A stretch of 64,000 bases of DNA from Pseudomonas sp. GM80 (GCF_000282515.1 NZ_AKJD01000063.1:106847-170846); one strand, 5' to 3'. Positions 19,930-30,176 are shown, counted from the stretch's first letter. Made by a program: numbers and translations. Notes: generated by a model not told the origin, from the sequence alone.

Positions 19930-19998
19930 TTGGACGTGGACAGGGCTGGATGCCTCTTGACTGCCGTAAGCCAATTCATGATTAGGAGCGTCACAACA

Positions 19999-20967
19999 AT
20001 GAAATCGAACAAGACCCTGCTGACCACATTGCTGTCCATGGGCCTGCTGGCCAGTGCCGGCGCGACGCAAGCCGCCGGCTGGTGCGAATCGGGCAAACCG
20101 GTGAAATTCGCCGGGCTGAACTGGGAAAGCGGCATGCTCCTGACCGACGTCCTGCAAGTGTTGCTGGAGAAAGGCTACGACTGCAAGACCGACAGTTTGC
20201 CGGGCAACTCCATCACCATGGAAAACGCCCTGAGCAGCAACGATATTCAAGTGTTCGCCGAAGAGTGGGTCGGCCGCAGCGAGGTCTGGAACAAGGCCGA
20301 GAAGGCCGGCAAGGTCGTCGGTGTCGGCGCACCTGTGGTGGGCGCTGTCGAAGGCTGGTACGTGCCGCGCTACGTGATCGAAGGCGATGCCAAACGCAAG
20401 CTGGAACCGAAAGCCCCGGACTTGAAAAACATCGCTGACCTGGGCAAATACGCCGCCGTGTTCAAAGACGCCGAAGAGCCTTCCAAGGGCCGTTTCTACA
20501 ACTGCCCGGCCGGCTGGACCTGCGAGCTGGATAACAGCGAAATGCTCAAAAGCTACGGCCTCGAAAGCAGCTATACCAACTTCCGTCCAGGCACCGGCCC
20601 GGCGCTGGATGCGGCGGTGCTGTCGAGCTACAAGCGTGGCGAGCCGATCCTGTTCTACTACTGGTCGCCAACCCCGCTGATGGGCCAGGTTGACCTGGTC
20701 AAACTCGAAGAAAAACCCGGCGTCGACAAGTCCGTGAGCATCAAGGTCGGCCTGTCCAAGACCTTCCACGACGAAGCCCCGGAACTGGTCGCCGTGCTGG
20801 AAAAGGTCAACCTGCCGATCGACCTGCTGAACCAGAACCTGGGACGCATGGCCAAGGAACGTATCGAGTCGCCGAAACTGGCGAAAATCTTCCTCAAGGA
20901 ACATCCTGAGGTCTGGCATGCGTGGGTCAGTGACGACGCTGCCAAGAAAATCGACGCGGCGCTGTAG
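19999..20967 (+). CDS. hutX: Histidine ABC transporter, substrate-binding protein
   Basis: A 322-residue periplasmic protein with a signal peptide (~1-24, cleaved after TQA) and an OpuAC/ProX-like binding domain (LNWESGMLLTDVLQVLLEKG near residue 39). ATG 19999 follows TAGGAG; an earlier in-frame TTG at 19930 lacks a site. With the ProW-like and ProV-like genes that follow it forms a glycine-betaine-type importer which in hut loci carries histidine. A 9-base hairpin separates it from hutW. Confidence 0.9.
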   Translation: MKSNKTLLTTLLSMGLLASAGATQAAGWCESGKPVKFAGLNWESGMLLTDVLQVLLEKGYDCKTDSLPGNSITMENALSSNDIQVFAEEWVGRSEVWNKAEKAGKVVGVGAPVVGAVEGWYVPRYVIEGDAKRKLEPKAPDLKNIADLGKYAAVFKDAEEPSKGRFYNCPAGWTCELDNSEMLKSYGLESSYTNFRPGTGPALDAAVLSSYKRGEPILFYYWSPTPLMGQVDLVKLEEKPGVDKSVSIKVGLSKTFHDEAPELVAVLEKVNLPIDLLNQNLGRMAKERIESPKLAKIFLKEHPEVWHAWVSDDAAKKIDAAL

Positions 20968-20975
20968 GTCGATAC

Positions 20976-21005
20976 CTCCCGGCCAACCGAGAGGCAGGCC
21001 GGGAG
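20976..21005 (+). other. Perfect hairpin between hutX and hutW
   Basis: CTCCCGGCC and GGCCGGGAG form a 9-base GC-rich stem with a 12-base loop, 9 bases after the hutX stop. No T-run follows. Hairpins at this position commonly protect the binding-protein message from 3' decay so that it outnumbers the permease; that role is inferred. Confidence 0.6.
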
Positions 21006-21051
21006 ATATGCCGTAAACGCTTGATTTGAGATTTCTGATTGAGAGCCGCTT

Positions 21052-21903
21052 ATGTTTCCCGAGAGCTTTACCTTTTCCATCGCCGACTGGGTCAACGGTT
21101 GGGTCGATTCGCTGGTCACCAATTACGGTGATGTGTTCCGCCACATCTCCGACACCCTGCTGTGGGCCATCGTCAACCTTGAAGGCATGCTGCGCGCAGC
21201 GCCGTGGTGGCTGATGCTGGCGATCGTCGGTGTGATCGCCTGGCACGCCACGCGCAAAGTGGTGACCACTGCGGTCATCGTCGGTTTGTTGTTCCTCGTC
21301 GGCGCGGTCGGCCTGTGGGACAAACTCATGCAGACACTGGCGCTGATGATGGTCGCGACGATCATTTCGGTGCTGATCGGCATCCCGCTGGGGATTCTTT
21401 CGGCACGCAGCAATCGCCTGCGTTCGGTGCTGATGCCGCTGCTCGACATCATGCAAACCATGCCAAGTTTCGTGTACCTGATCCCGGTGCTGATGTTGTT
21501 CGGTCTGGGCAAGGTCCCGGCGATTTTCGCCACGGTGATCTACGCCGCGCCGCCGTTGATTCGCCTGACTGATCTGGGCATCCGCCAAGTTGACGGCGAA
21601 GTGATGGAAGCGATCAACGCGTTCGGCGCCAACCGCTGGCAGCAACTGTTCGGTGTGCAATTGCCACTGGCCCTGCCGAGCATCATGGCCGGGATCAACC
21701 AGACCACCATGATGGCCTTGTCGATGGTGGTGATCGCCTCGATGATCGGCGCCCGAGGCCTGGGTGAAGATGTGCTGGTGGGGATTCAGACCCTCAACGT
21801 TGGACGTGGCCTTGAGGCCGGTCTGGCGATCGTGATTCTCGCAGTGGTCATCGACCGCATTACTCAGGCGTACGGTCGGCCACGGCATGAGGTGAGCAAA
21901 TGA
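21052..21903 (+). CDS. hutW: Histidine ABC transporter, permease
   Basis: A 283-residue ProW-like inner-membrane permease. An N-terminal amphipathic region (FTFSIADWVNGWVDSLV) precedes about six hydrophobic segments. The cytoplasmic loop EAINAFGANRWQQLFGVQLP corresponds to the EAA motif that docks the ATPase. It overlaps hutV by four bases (ATGA). Confidence 0.93.
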   Translation: MFPESFTFSIADWVNGWVDSLVTNYGDVFRHISDTLLWAIVNLEGMLRAAPWWLMLAIVGVIAWHATRKVVTTAVIVGLLFLVGAVGLWDKLMQTLALMMVATIISVLIGIPLGILSARSNRLRSVLMPLLDIMQTMPSFVYLIPVLMLFGLGKVPAIFATVIYAAPPLIRLTDLGIRQVDGEVMEAINAFGANRWQQLFGVQLPLALPSIMAGINQTTMMALSMVVIASMIGARGLGEDVLVGIQTLNVGRGLEAGLAIVILAVVIDRITQAYGRPRHEVSK

Positions 21904-22730
21904 GCAACGCAACCGTGAGCAAGATCGAAGTCAAAAACGTCTTCAAGATTTTCGGCAACCGCGCCAAGGACGCACTGGCGATGGTCGGCCAGGGCAAGAC
22001 CAAGGATCAGGTGCTGAGCGAGACCGGTTGCGTGGTCGGCGTGAACGACCTGTCGCTGAGCATCGGCACCGGCGAAATCTTCGTGATCATGGGCCTGTCC
22101 GGCTCCGGCAAATCGACGCTGGTGCGTCACTTCAATCGGCTGATCGACCCGACCAGCGGCGCGATCCTCGTCGACGGTGTGGACATCCTGCAATACGACA
22201 TGGACGCCCTGCGCGAGTTTCGCCGGCACAAGATCAGCATGGTGTTCCAGAGCTTCGGCCTGTTGCCGCACAAGAGCGTACTCGACAACGTCGCCTACGG
22301 CCTGAAGGTGCGCGGCGAGAGCAAGCAAATGTGCGCGGAACGTGCGCTGCACTGGATCAACACCGTGGGCCTGAAGGGCTACGAAAACAAATACCCGCAC
22401 CAGCTCTCCGGCGGCATGCGCCAGCGTGTTGGTCTGGCCCGCGCCTTGGCGGCAGACACCGACATCATCCTGATGGACGAAGCGTTCAGTGCGCTGGATC
22501 CGCTGATCCGCGCCGAGATGCAGGATCAGTTGCTGGAGCTGCAAAAGACTTTGCACAAGACCATCGTCTTCATCACTCACGACCTCGATGAGGCGGTGCG
22601 TATCGGCAACCGCATTGCGATTCTCAAGGATGGGAAGTTGATTCAGGTCGGCACGCCGAGAGAGATCCTGCATTCGCCGGCGGATGAGTACGTTGACCGA
22701 TTCGTTCAGCGGCGTGCTGCGGTGGTTTGA
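21900..22730 (+). CDS. hutV: Histidine ABC transporter, ATP-binding protein
   Basis: A 276-residue ATPase of the ProV/QAT group. Walker A GLSGSGKST is near residue 64, the signature LSGGMRQRVGLARAL near residue 168 and Walker B IILMDEAFSALD just after. It ends soon after the nucleotide-binding domain and lacks the CBS domains of osmoregulated ProV/OpuA ATPases, consistent with substrate rather than osmotic control. Coupled to hutW. Confidence 0.93.
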   Translation: MSNATVSKIEVKNVFKIFGNRAKDALAMVGQGKTKDQVLSETGCVVGVNDLSLSIGTGEIFVIMGLSGSGKSTLVRHFNRLIDPTSGAILVDGVDILQYDMDALREFRRHKISMVFQSFGLLPHKSVLDNVAYGLKVRGESKQMCAERALHWINTVGLKGYENKYPHQLSGGMRQRVGLARALAADTDIILMDEAFSALDPLIRAEMQDQLLELQKTLHKTIVFITHDLDEAVRIGNRIAILKDGKLIQVGTPREILHSPADEYVDRFVQRRAAVV

Positions 22731-22760
22731 TCTGAATTATGCAGTGCACTGACTGGCCCT

Positions 22761-22876
22761 ATCGCTGGCAAGCCAGCTCCCACAGGGGTTGTGTGAACAA
22801 TGAGGGCTGGCAGGCCCAGTTCCTACAGAGATTGTGTGAACACTGAAGATCCTGTGGGAGCTGGCTTGCCAGCGAT
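22761..22876. repeat. REP cluster, family B, three units
   Basis: Outer inverted copies of ATCGCTGGCAAGCCAGCTCC flank a degenerate third unit (GGCTGGCAGGCCCAGTTCCTACAG). The spacer TTGTGTGAAC occurs twice, suggesting an internal duplication. It sits inside the hut operon between hutV and hutH1. Confidence 0.88.
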
Positions 22877-22918
22877 GAGGCCGGTGAAGCTGCATCAATA
22901 TTAAGGTTGAGGTTTTAG

Positions 22919-24442
22919 ATGTCCCAGGCTGAAAAAATCGTTATCACCGGCAGCCCCTTGCGTTGGCAGGACGTGGTCGCCGTCGCCCGTCACGGCGCGC
23001 ATCTCGAATTGTCGAGCGACACCTGGGCGCGCATCGAAAACGCCCAGGCCATCGTCCAGCGCATCGTCGCCAGCGGTGAGCGCGCTTATGGCGTCAACAC
23101 CGGCCTGGGTGGTTTGTCCAATGTTTCGCTTAAAGACCAACAACTCAGCCAGCTCTCGCGCAACACCTTGCTCAGCCATGCCTGCGGCGTCGGCCCGGTA
23201 CTCGCCGACGAGCAGACCCGCGCGATCATCTGCGCCGCCATTCACAACTACAGCCACGGCAAATCCGGGCTGCATCGCCGGGTCGTCGAAGGGCTGCTGG
23301 CGCTGCTCAATCGTGGCATCACCCCGCAAGTGCCGTCGCAAGGCTCGGTCGGTTACCTGACGCACATGGCGCACATTGGCATCACGCTGCTCGGCGTCGG
23401 CAATGTCAGCTATCGCGGGCAGATTATTTGCGCACAACAAGCGTTGGCCGAGGAAGGCCTGCAACCGGTGCAGCTCGGCGCAAAAGACGGCTTGTGCCTG
23501 GTCAACGGCACGCCGTGCATGACCGGCCTCAGCTGTCTGGCGATTGCCGATGCCACGCGTCTGGTGCAATGGGCCGACGTCATCGGCGCAATGAGTTTTG
23601 AAGCCCAGCGCGGCCAGATCGACGCGTTCGACGCTGAGATCATCGCGTTGAAACCGCACCCGGGCATGCAACAGGTCGGCATCAATCTGCGTGCGTTGCT
23701 CGACGGCAGTGAAGTGATTGCGTCGAGCAAAGGCATTCGTACGCAGGATGCGCTGAGTATCCGCTCGATCCCGCAGGTACACGGTGCCGCGCGCGATCAA
23801 CTCGATCATGCGATCAAACAGGTCGAAGCCGAACTCAATGGCTGCACCGATAACCCGCTGTTGCTGGGTACGCCGGACAATTTCCGGGTGATGTCGCAAG
23901 CCAACCCGCACGGCCAATCGGTGGCGATGGCGGCCGATTTGCTGGCGATTGCCATGGCCGAAATCGGCTCGATTGCCGAGCGTCGACTCGATCGTCTGGT
24001 CAACCCGCACGTCAGCGGTCTGCCGGCGTTTCTGGTGGCCAATCCGGGAGTGAACTCGGGGATGATGATCGTCCAGTACGTCGCCGCGTCGCTGTGTGCG
24101 GAAAACCGTCAATTGGCGCAACCGGCGGTGCTCGACAACTACATCACTTCGGGTCTGCAGGAAGACCACTTGAGCATGGGCACCAACGCCGCGCTGAAGC
24201 TGCATCGCGCGCTGGAAAACTGCACGCAGATCCTCGCCATCGAATATCTGCTGGCGGCGCAGGCGTTTGAATTCCTCAAGGAACAACGCTTCGGCGCGGG
24301 CACCGATATCGCTTGGCGACTGCTACGCGAAAAAGTCCCGGCCTACGATCAGGATCGCTGGCTGGCGCCGGATATCGCTGCCGCTGCGAGCGTGTTGAAA
24401 GCCCCGAATCTGCTGCACAACGTTTTACCGAATTTGCACTGA
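22919..24442 (+). CDS. hutH1: HAL/PAL-family lyase paralogue lacking the MIO triad (HutH1)
   Basis: A 507-residue, full-length, uninterrupted homologue of histidine ammonia-lyase. Where active lyases have [14 protein letters not shown], this protein reads [11 protein letters not shown] (from residue 142): Ala-Ser-Gly, the three residues that cyclise to the MIO electrophile, are absent. Relative to HAL numbering, Tyr53, His83, Asn195, Gln277, Arg283 and Glu414 are kept (here Y57, H87, N196, Q276, R282, E415), while Tyr280 is Leu279 and Phe329 is Pro330. Normal histidase chemistry should be impossible. One of the two hutH copies of SBW25 is reported to be nonfunctional, which fits. A binding, regulatory or heteromeric role is possible. 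Confidence 0.9.
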   Translation: MSQAEKIVITGSPLRWQDVVAVARHGAHLELSSDTWARIENAQAIVQRIVASGERAYGVNTGLGGLSNVSLKDQQLSQLSRNTLLSHACGVGPVLADEQTRAIICAAIHNYSHGKSGLHRRVVEGLLALLNRGITPQVPSQGSVGYLTHMAHIGITLLGVGNVSYRGQIICAQQALAEEGLQPVQLGAKDGLCLVNGTPCMTGLSCLAIADATRLVQWADVIGAMSFEAQRGQIDAFDAEIIALKPHPGMQQVGINLRALLDGSEVIASSKGIRTQDALSIRSIPQVHGAARDQLDHAIKQVEAELNGCTDNPLLLGTPDNFRVMSQANPHGQSVAMAADLLAIAMAEIGSIAERRLDRLVNPHVSGLPAFLVANPGVNSGMMIVQYVAASLCAENRQLAQPAVLDNYITSGLQEDHLSMGTNAALKLHRALENCTQILAIEYLLAAQAFEFLKEQRFGAGTDIAWRLLREKVPAYDQDRWLAPDIAAAASVLKAPNLLHNVLPNLH

Positions 24443-24558
24443 AAAATACCCACGCCAGCGTGCCAAGGCGCGACTCCCCAAAAGGCGAGACGCGACGGAC
24501 AACGGACATCTCCGGAGCGTCTGGCGAGTTAATAACAAACTCTCAAAAGGAGCACAAA

Positions 24559-26091
24559 ATGACTGCGCTGAACCTGATTCCCGGCCAACTGAGCCTGGCC
24601 CAACTGCGTGACGTCTACCAGAACCCGGTCAAGCTGACTCTCGACAACAGCGCATCGCAGCAGATCGAAGCCAGCGTCGCTTGCGTTGAACAGATCCTCG
24701 CCGAGAACCGCACCGCCTACGGCATCAACACCGGTTTCGGCCTGCTGGCCTCGACGCGCATTGCCAGCGAAGACCTGGAAAACCTGCAGCGCTCGCTGGT
24801 GTTGTCCCACGCTGCCGGTGTTGGCGTGCCGATCAGCGATGAGCTGGTGCGTTTGATCATGGTGCTCAAGGTCAACAGCCTCAGCCGTGGCTTTTCCGGC
24901 ATTCGCCGTGTGGTGATCGATGCGCTGATCGCGCTGATCAATGCCGAGGTCTATCCGCACATTCCGCTGAAAGGTTCGGTGGGCGCGTCGGGTGACCTGG
25001 CGCCGTTGGCGCATATGTCGCTGGTGCTGCTGGGCGAGGGCAAGGCGCGCTACAAGGGTGAGTGGATGGAGGCTGTTGAAGCGCTGAAAGTCGCCGGCCT
25101 GACGCCGCTGACTTTAGCGGCTAAAGAAGGTCTGGCGCTGCTCAACGGCACGCAGGTTTCCACCGCGTTTGCATTGCGTGGTCTGTTTGAAGGTGAAGAC
25201 CTTTTTGCCGGTGCTTTGGCGCTGGGCGGCCTTACCGTTGAAGCTGTACTGGGTTCGCGCTCGCCGTTCGACGCACGCATTCACGCCGCGCGTGGCCAGA
25301 AAGGTCAGATCGACGCCGCTGCGGCTTACCGTGATCTGCTCGGTGAGCGCAGCGAAGTGTCCGACTCGCACCAGAACTGCGAGAAGGTTCAGGACCCGTA
25401 CTCGCTGCGCTGCCAGCCGCAAGTCATGGGCGCTTGCCTGACCCAGTTCCGTCAGGCTGCTGAAGTGCTCGCGGTTGAAGCCAACGCCGTTTCTGATAAC
25501 CCGCTGGTCTTCGCCGCTGAGGGCGACGTGATTTCCGGCGGTAACTTCCACGCCGAACCGGTGGCCATGGCTGCTGACAACATGGCGTTGGCCATCGCCG
25601 AAATCGGCTCCCTGAGTGAGCGTCGCATCTCGCTGATGATGGACAAGCACATGTCGCAGCTGCCGCCGTTCCTGGTGGCCAATGGCGGGGTGAACTCCGG
25701 GTTCATGATTGCGCAGGTGACGGCAGCGGCGTTGGCCAGCGAGAACAAAGCGCTGTCCCATCCGCATTCGGTGGACAGTCTGCCGACTTCGGCCAACCAG
25801 GAAGACCACGTTTCCATGGCGCCTGCGGCCGGCAAACGTCTGTGGGAAATGGCCGAAAACACCCGCGGGATTCTCGCGGTGGAATGGCTGGCGGCGGTGC
25901 AGGGGCTGGATTTGCGTAACGGCCTGAAGACTTCGGCGAAGCTGGAGCAGGCGCGGGCGATTTTGCGCAAGGAAGTGCCGTTTTACGAGAAGGACCGCTT
26001 CTTTGCGCCGGACATCAATGCGGCGACTGAGCTGTTGGCTTCGCGCTGCCTGACGGATCTGGTTCCGGCGAAGTTGCTGCCTAGTTTGTAA
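24559..26091 (+). CDS. hutH2: Histidine ammonia-lyase
   Basis: A 510-residue lyase that deaminates L-histidine to trans-urocanate, the first step and the source of the HutC inducer. The MIO-forming triad Ala143-Ser144-Gly145 lies in [14 protein letters not shown]. Tyr54, His84, the [11 protein letters not shown] block and NQEDHVSM are intact. ATG 24559 follows AAAAGGAGC; an in-frame extension back into the hutH1 end was rejected. This is the catalytically competent copy of the pair. It is separated from hutH1 by only 116 bases, with no permease gene between. Confidence 0.96.
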   Translation: MTALNLIPGQLSLAQLRDVYQNPVKLTLDNSASQQIEASVACVEQILAENRTAYGINTGFGLLASTRIASEDLENLQRSLVLSHAAGVGVPISDELVRLIMVLKVNSLSRGFSGIRRVVIDALIALINAEVYPHIPLKGSVGASGDLAPLAHMSLVLLGEGKARYKGEWMEAVEALKVAGLTPLTLAAKEGLALLNGTQVSTAFALRGLFEGEDLFAGALALGGLTVEAVLGSRSPFDARIHAARGQKGQIDAAAAYRDLLGERSEVSDSHQNCEKVQDPYSLRCQPQVMGACLTQFRQAAEVLAVEANAVSDNPLVFAAEGDVISGGNFHAEPVAMAADNMALAIAEIGSLSERRISLMMDKHMSQLPPFLVANGGVNSGFMIAQVTAAALASENKALSHPHSVDSLPTSANQEDHVSMAPAAGKRLWEMAENTRGILAVEWLAAVQGLDLRNGLKTSAKLEQARAILRKEVPFYEKDRFFAPDINAATELLASRCLTDLVPAKLLPSL

Positions 26092-26101
26092 CCCACCCAC
26101 T

Positions 26102-26203
26102 GATCGTTCCCACGCTCCGCGTGGGAATGCCTCAAGGGACGCTCCGCGTCCAGTGACGCGGAGCGTCACGGGCTGCATTCCCACGCAGAGCGTGGGAACG
26201 ATC
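26102..26203. repeat. Palindromic repeat, family C
   Basis: GATCGTTCCCACGCTCCGCG and its inverted copy flank an inner hairpin built on GACGCTCCGCGTC / GACGCGGAGCGTC, giving a cruciform-like element about 100 bases long between hutH2 and hutI. Related copies are at 28288 and 35799. Confidence 0.9.
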
Positions 26204-26221
26204 ACAAGACGAGGATTTGGG

Positions 26222-27427
26222 ATGAAAACCCTCTGGCAACACTGCCACGTCGCAACCATGGCGCAAGGCGTCTACTCGATCATCGAGGATGCGGCCATCG
26301 TGACGTCCGGTGCGCTCATCGAATGGATCGGCCCGCGCAATCAATTGCCGTCCGGCGAATACCCGGCGGTCAATGACCTGCAAGGCGCGTGGGTCACTCC
26401 CGGCCTGATCGACTGCCACACCCACACGGTGTTCGGTGGCAACCGCAGCGGCGAATTCGAAAAACGCCTGCAAGGCGTCAGCTATGCGGAGATCGCAGCG
26501 TCCGGCGGCGGCATCGCCAGCACCGTGCGCGCGACGCGCGAAGCCACTGAAGACGAGCTGTTCGCCAGCGCCGCCAAACGCCTGAAAAGCCTGATGCGCG
26601 ACGGCGTGACCACGGTTGAAATGAAATCCGGCTACGGTCTCGATCTGGTCAACGAGCGCAAGATCCTCCGGGTCATCCGTCGTCTGCAGAAAGAGCTGCC
26701 GATCAGCGTACGCAGCACCTGTCTGGCCGCCCACGCGTTGCCGCCGGAATACAAGGATCGCGCCGACGAATACATCGAGCTGATCTGCAAGGAAATGCTG
26801 CCCGCACTGGCTGCCGAAGGCCTGGTCGATGCCGTGGATGCCTTCTGTGAATACCTGGCGTTCTCGCCGGAGCAAGTCGAGCGCGTGTTCATCGCCGCAC
26901 AAAAACTCGGTTTGCCGGTGAAGCTGCACGCCGAGCAATTGTCGTCGCTGCACGGCTCCAGTCTTGCTGCGCGCTATAAGGCGTTGTCCGCCGATCATCT
27001 GGAGTTCATGGACGAGGCCGACGCCATCGCCATGGCTGCAGCCGACACCGTCGCAGTGCTGCTGCCGGGCGCGTTCTACTTTCTGCGCGAAACCCAGTTG
27101 CCGCCGATGGACGCCCTGCGCAAACACAAAGTGAAGATCGCCATCGCCAGCGACCTCAACCCCGGCACCTCGCCGGCGCTGTCGTTGCGGCTGATGTTGA
27201 ACATGGCTTGCACCTGTTTCCGCATGACCCCGGAAGAAGCCTTGGCCGGCGCCACCATTCACGCCGCGCAAGCACTGGGCATGGCCGACACCCATGGTTC
27301 GCTGGAAGTCGGCAAGGTTGCGGATTTCGTCGCCTGGCACATCGATCGTCCGGCGGACCTGGCCTATTGGCTGGGTGGTGATCTGGACAAACGCGTCGTG
27401 CGTCACGGCGTCGAATCAAATCTGTAG
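26222..27427 (+). CDS. hutI: Imidazolonepropionase
   Basis: A 401-residue amidohydrolase that opens 4-imidazolone-5-propionate to N-formimino-L-glutamate, the third step. The metal-binding motif [16 protein letters not shown] is near residue 65, with later KLHAEQLSS and SDLNPGTSP blocks. ATG 26222 follows GACGAGGATT; the open frame upstream runs into the repeat. hutG begins 10 bases after the stop. Confidence 0.96.
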   Translation: MKTLWQHCHVATMAQGVYSIIEDAAIVTSGALIEWIGPRNQLPSGEYPAVNDLQGAWVTPGLIDCHTHTVFGGNRSGEFEKRLQGVSYAEIAASGGGIASTVRATREATEDELFASAAKRLKSLMRDGVTTVEMKSGYGLDLVNERKILRVIRRLQKELPISVRSTCLAAHALPPEYKDRADEYIELICKEMLPALAAEGLVDAVDAFCEYLAFSPEQVERVFIAAQKLGLPVKLHAEQLSSLHGSSLAARYKALSADHLEFMDEADAIAMAAADTVAVLLPGAFYFLRETQLPPMDALRKHKVKIAIASDLNPGTSPALSLRLMLNMACTCFRMTPEEALAGATIHAAQALGMADTHGSLEVGKVADFVAWHIDRPADLAYWLGGDLDKRVVRHGVESNL

Positions 27428-27437
27428 GAGAGCGGTT

Positions 27438-28241
27438 GTGGATAAGGTTCTGAATTTCCAACAAGGCCGCGTGCCGTTGCTGATCAGCATGCCGCATGCG
27501 GGCCTGCGCTTGACCCCGGTGGTCGAGGCCGGATTGATCGCGGACGCGAAAAGCCTGCCGGACACCGACTGGCACATTCCGCAGCTGTACGATTTCGCTG
27601 AAGAACTGGGCGCCAGTACTTTGGCTGCCGAGTACTCGCGCTTCGTCATCGACCTCAATCGACCGTCCGACGATAAACCGCTGTACACCGGCGCCACTAC
27701 CGGGCTGTACCCGGCGACGCTGTTCGATGGCATTGCGTTGTTCCGCGAAGGGCACGAACCTTCGAACGAAGAGCGTGCGACATATCTGGAGCAAATCTGG
27801 ACGCCCTATCACCGCACCCTTCAGCAAGAGCTGGCACGGATGAAGGCCGAGTTCGGTTATGCGCTGCTGTTCGATGCGCACTCGATCCGTTCGATCATCC
27901 CGCACCTGTTCGACGGCAAACTGCCGGATTTCAACCTCGGCACGTTCAACGGCGCCAGTTGCGATCCGCAGCTCGCTACGCAACTGGAAGCGATCTGCGC
28001 GCGCCATGACGATTACAGCCACGTGCTCAACGGCCGCTTCAAGGGCGGCCACATCACCCGCCAATACGGCAACCCGGCCGAGAACATCCACGCGGTGCAG
28101 CTGGAGTTGTGCCAGAGCACCTACATGGAAGAGTTCGAACCGTTCCGCTATCGCCCCGACCTGGCCGAGCCAACGCGGGTGGTACTCAAGGAATTGCTGC
28201 AGCACTATCTGGCCTGGGGCGAAAAACACTACCGCGGCTAA
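27438..28241 (+). CDS. hutG: N-formylglutamate deformylase
   Basis: A 267-residue hydrolase that splits N-formyl-L-glutamate into glutamate and formate, ending the five-step pathway. ISMPHAGLRLTP near residue 15, DLNRPSDDKP, LFDAHSIRS and GRFKGGHITRQYG are family motifs with likely metal and substrate ligands. Start is GTG 27438, 7 bases after TAGGAG. It is the last gene of the hut operon, followed by a compound repeat. Confidence 0.95.
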   Translation: MDKVLNFQQGRVPLLISMPHAGLRLTPVVEAGLIADAKSLPDTDWHIPQLYDFAEELGASTLAAEYSRFVIDLNRPSDDKPLYTGATTGLYPATLFDGIALFREGHEPSNEERATYLEQIWTPYHRTLQQELARMKAEFGYALLFDAHSIRSIIPHLFDGKLPDFNLGTFNGASCDPQLATQLEAICARHDDYSHVLNGRFKGGHITRQYGNPAENIHAVQLELCQSTYMEEFEPFRYRPDLAEPTRVVLKELLQHYLAWGEKHYRG

Positions 28242-28247
28242 CTCACC

Positions 28248-28417
28248 CTGTAGGAGCTGCCGAAGGCTGCGATCTTTTGATCTTCTTGATCGTTCCCACG
28301 CTCTGCGTGGGAATGCCTCTTGGGACGCTCCGCGTCCAGTGATGCGGAGCATCACGGGCTGCATTCCCACGCGGAGCGTGGGAACGATCAAGATCGCAGC
28401 CTTCGGCAGCTCCTACA
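28248..28417. repeat. Family A REP pair interrupted by a family C element
   Basis: A left family A arm (CTGTAGGAGCTGCCGAAGG..) and its inverted partner (..CCTTCGGCAGCTCCTACA) enclose a complete family C palindrome. This is a nested arrangement of two repeat families at the end of the hut operon. Confidence 0.9.
28288..28389. repeat. Family C palindrome nested in a family A pair
   Basis: GATCGTTCCCACGCTCTGCG and its inverse bound the element, with the inner hairpin GGACGCTCCGCGTCC / TGATGCGGAGCATCA. Spacer wording closely follows the copy at 26102 (GGGACGCTCCGCGTCCAGTGA in both). Confidence 0.9.
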
Positions 28418-28539
28418 AAGGAGCAAGTTTTGATTCATGTCCTGAGCATGCTCATTGACGTAAATCGGGTTTATGATGCCCAACGGCAGAATAATAGATG
28501 TCCCCCCAGGGATGACCTCGATCCTTTACGGAGCGCGCA

Positions 28540-29511
28540 ATGCAGACTTTGTTTCCGCAGATCAAACCTCACGCCCGGCACGATCTGGCTGTCGATGACA
28601 CCCATACGCTGTATGTCGACGAAAGCGGTTCACCGGAGGGTTTGCCGGTTGTGTTCATCCACGGCGGCCCCGGCGCCGGTTGCGACGCACAAAGCCGTCG
28701 CTATTTCGATCCGAACCTCTATCGCATTGTCACCTTCGACCAGCGCGGTTGCGGGCGCTCCACGCCGCACGCCAGCCTGGAAAACAACACCACCTGGGAT
28801 CTGGTCGCCGACCTTGAGCGCATCCGCAAACATTTGGGCATCGACAAATGGGTGCTGTTCGGCGGTTCGTGGGGTTCGACCCTGGCGCTGGCCTACGCGC
28901 AAACCCACCCTGAGCGTGTCCACGGTCTGATTCTGCGTGGGATCTTTCTCTGCCGTCCGCAGGAAATCGAGTGGTTCTATCAGGCCGGTGCCAGCCGTCT
29001 GTTCCCCGATTACTGGCAGGACTACATCGCACCGATTCCGCTGGACGAGCGCGACGACCTGCTCAGCGCTTTCCACAAACGCCTGACCGGCAACGACCAG
29101 ATCGCGCAGATGCACGCGGCCAAAGCCTGGTCGACGTGGGAAGGGCGCACCGCAACACTGCGACCGAACCCGCTGGTGGTCGATCGCTTCTCCGAGCCGC
29201 AACGCGCGCTGTCGATTGCGCGGATCGAGTGCCACTACTTCACCAATAATGCTTTCCTGGAGCCGAACCAGCTGATTCGTGACATGGGCAAGATCGCCCA
29301 TCTGCCGGGCGTGATCATTCACGGTCGTTATGACGTGATCTGCCCGCTCGACAATGCCTGGGAATTGCATCAAGCCTGGCCGAACAGCGAACTGCAGGTG
29401 ATCCGCGATGCCGGCCACGCCGCTTCCGAACCGGGCATCACCGATGCACTGGTGCGTGCGGCGGGCAACATGGCCCGGCGTCTGCTCGACCTGCCGCCCG
29501 AAGAAGCATGA
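28540..29511 (+). CDS. pip: Proline iminopeptidase
   Basis: A 323-residue alpha/beta-hydrolase of the S33 family that removes N-terminal proline from peptides in the cytoplasm. The oxyanion motif HGGPGAGC is near residue 43 and the nucleophile elbow [12 protein letters not shown] near residue 108; GHAASEPG near residue 290 carries the catalytic His. ACGGAGCGCGCA precedes the ATG. It overlaps dtd by four bases. Confidence 0.95.
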   Translation: MQTLFPQIKPHARHDLAVDDTHTLYVDESGSPEGLPVVFIHGGPGAGCDAQSRRYFDPNLYRIVTFDQRGCGRSTPHASLENNTTWDLVADLERIRKHLGIDKWVLFGGSWGSTLALAYAQTHPERVHGLILRGIFLCRPQEIEWFYQAGASRLFPDYWQDYIAPIPLDERDDLLSAFHKRLTGNDQIAQMHAAKAWSTWEGRTATLRPNPLVVDRFSEPQRALSIARIECHYFTNNAFLEPNQLIRDMGKIAHLPGVIIHGRYDVICPLDNAWELHQAWPNSELQVIRDAGHAASEPGITDALVRAAGNMARRLLDLPPEEA

Positions 29512-29945
29512 AGGGGCTTTTACAGCGCGTTCGCGGTGCGCGTGTCGAAGTCGCGGGTGAGGTAGTCGGGGCGGTCGATCAAGGTTTGCTGGTGCTGGTG
29601 GCGGTAGAACCCGACGACACGCGTGCCAGCGCCGACAAACTTCTGCATAAGCTGCTTAACTATCGGGTGTTCAGCGACGCCGAGGGCAAGATGAATCTGT
29701 CCCTCGCCGATGTCGGTGGCGGGTTGCTGCTGGTCTCTCAGTTCACCCTGGCTGCCGACACCAAAAGCGGGCTGCGACCGAGTTTCTCGAGCGCCGCCCC
29801 TCCGGCGCTGGGCGAGGAATTATTCGACTATCTATTAAGCCAAGCGAAACAGGTGCATGGCACTGTGGCATCAGGTAGATTCGGCGCGGATATGCAGGTG
29901 CACCTGGTCAATGATGGACCGGTAACCTTCCTGTTACAGACTTGA
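29508..29945 (+). CDS. dtd: D-aminoacyl-tRNA deacylase
   Basis: A 145-residue enzyme that hydrolyses D-amino acids (and misattached glycine) from tRNA, protecting translation. Both signature elements are present: [17 protein letters not shown] near residue 78 and the cross-subunit Gly-cisPro motif [11 protein letters not shown] at the C-terminus. Coupled to pip by an ATGA overlap. Confidence 0.97.
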   Translation: MKGLLQRVRGARVEVAGEVVGAVDQGLLVLVAVEPDDTRASADKLLHKLLNYRVFSDAEGKMNLSLADVGGGLLLVSQFTLAADTKSGLRPSFSSAAPPALGEELFDYLLSQAKQVHGTVASGRFGADMQVHLVNDGPVTFLLQT

Positions 29946-30176
29946 AAGCGCTTGAAACATCTTTTTAAGGGCATTTCGACTGAAAACAGGCATTTTTCGC
30001 GATAAATACTTTGTTACCCCTGATGCGTTGTCATGCGGGCTACTAGATAATCGCGCGCTACGGGGATCAGCGTTCGTTGGTCCATTTTGACTTAGGTAGA
30101 GACTTGTCCGGATCCGATTGGGGAATCATTTTGCCCCAGCGGAGTCGGAACAATGCTCGCCAACCTGGTATGAGCG

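Noticed and set aside
19192..21912. 906-codon open frame on the minus strand across the permease, hutX and hutW
   Set aside because: It runs opposite to three well-supported genes, spans their junctions, and its translation is His/Gln/Arg-rich with no family match.
22919..24442. hutH1 as a pseudogene
   Set aside because: The frame is complete, the start has a ribosome-binding site and most pocket residues are kept; loss of the MIO triad alone points to a changed function, not a broken gene.
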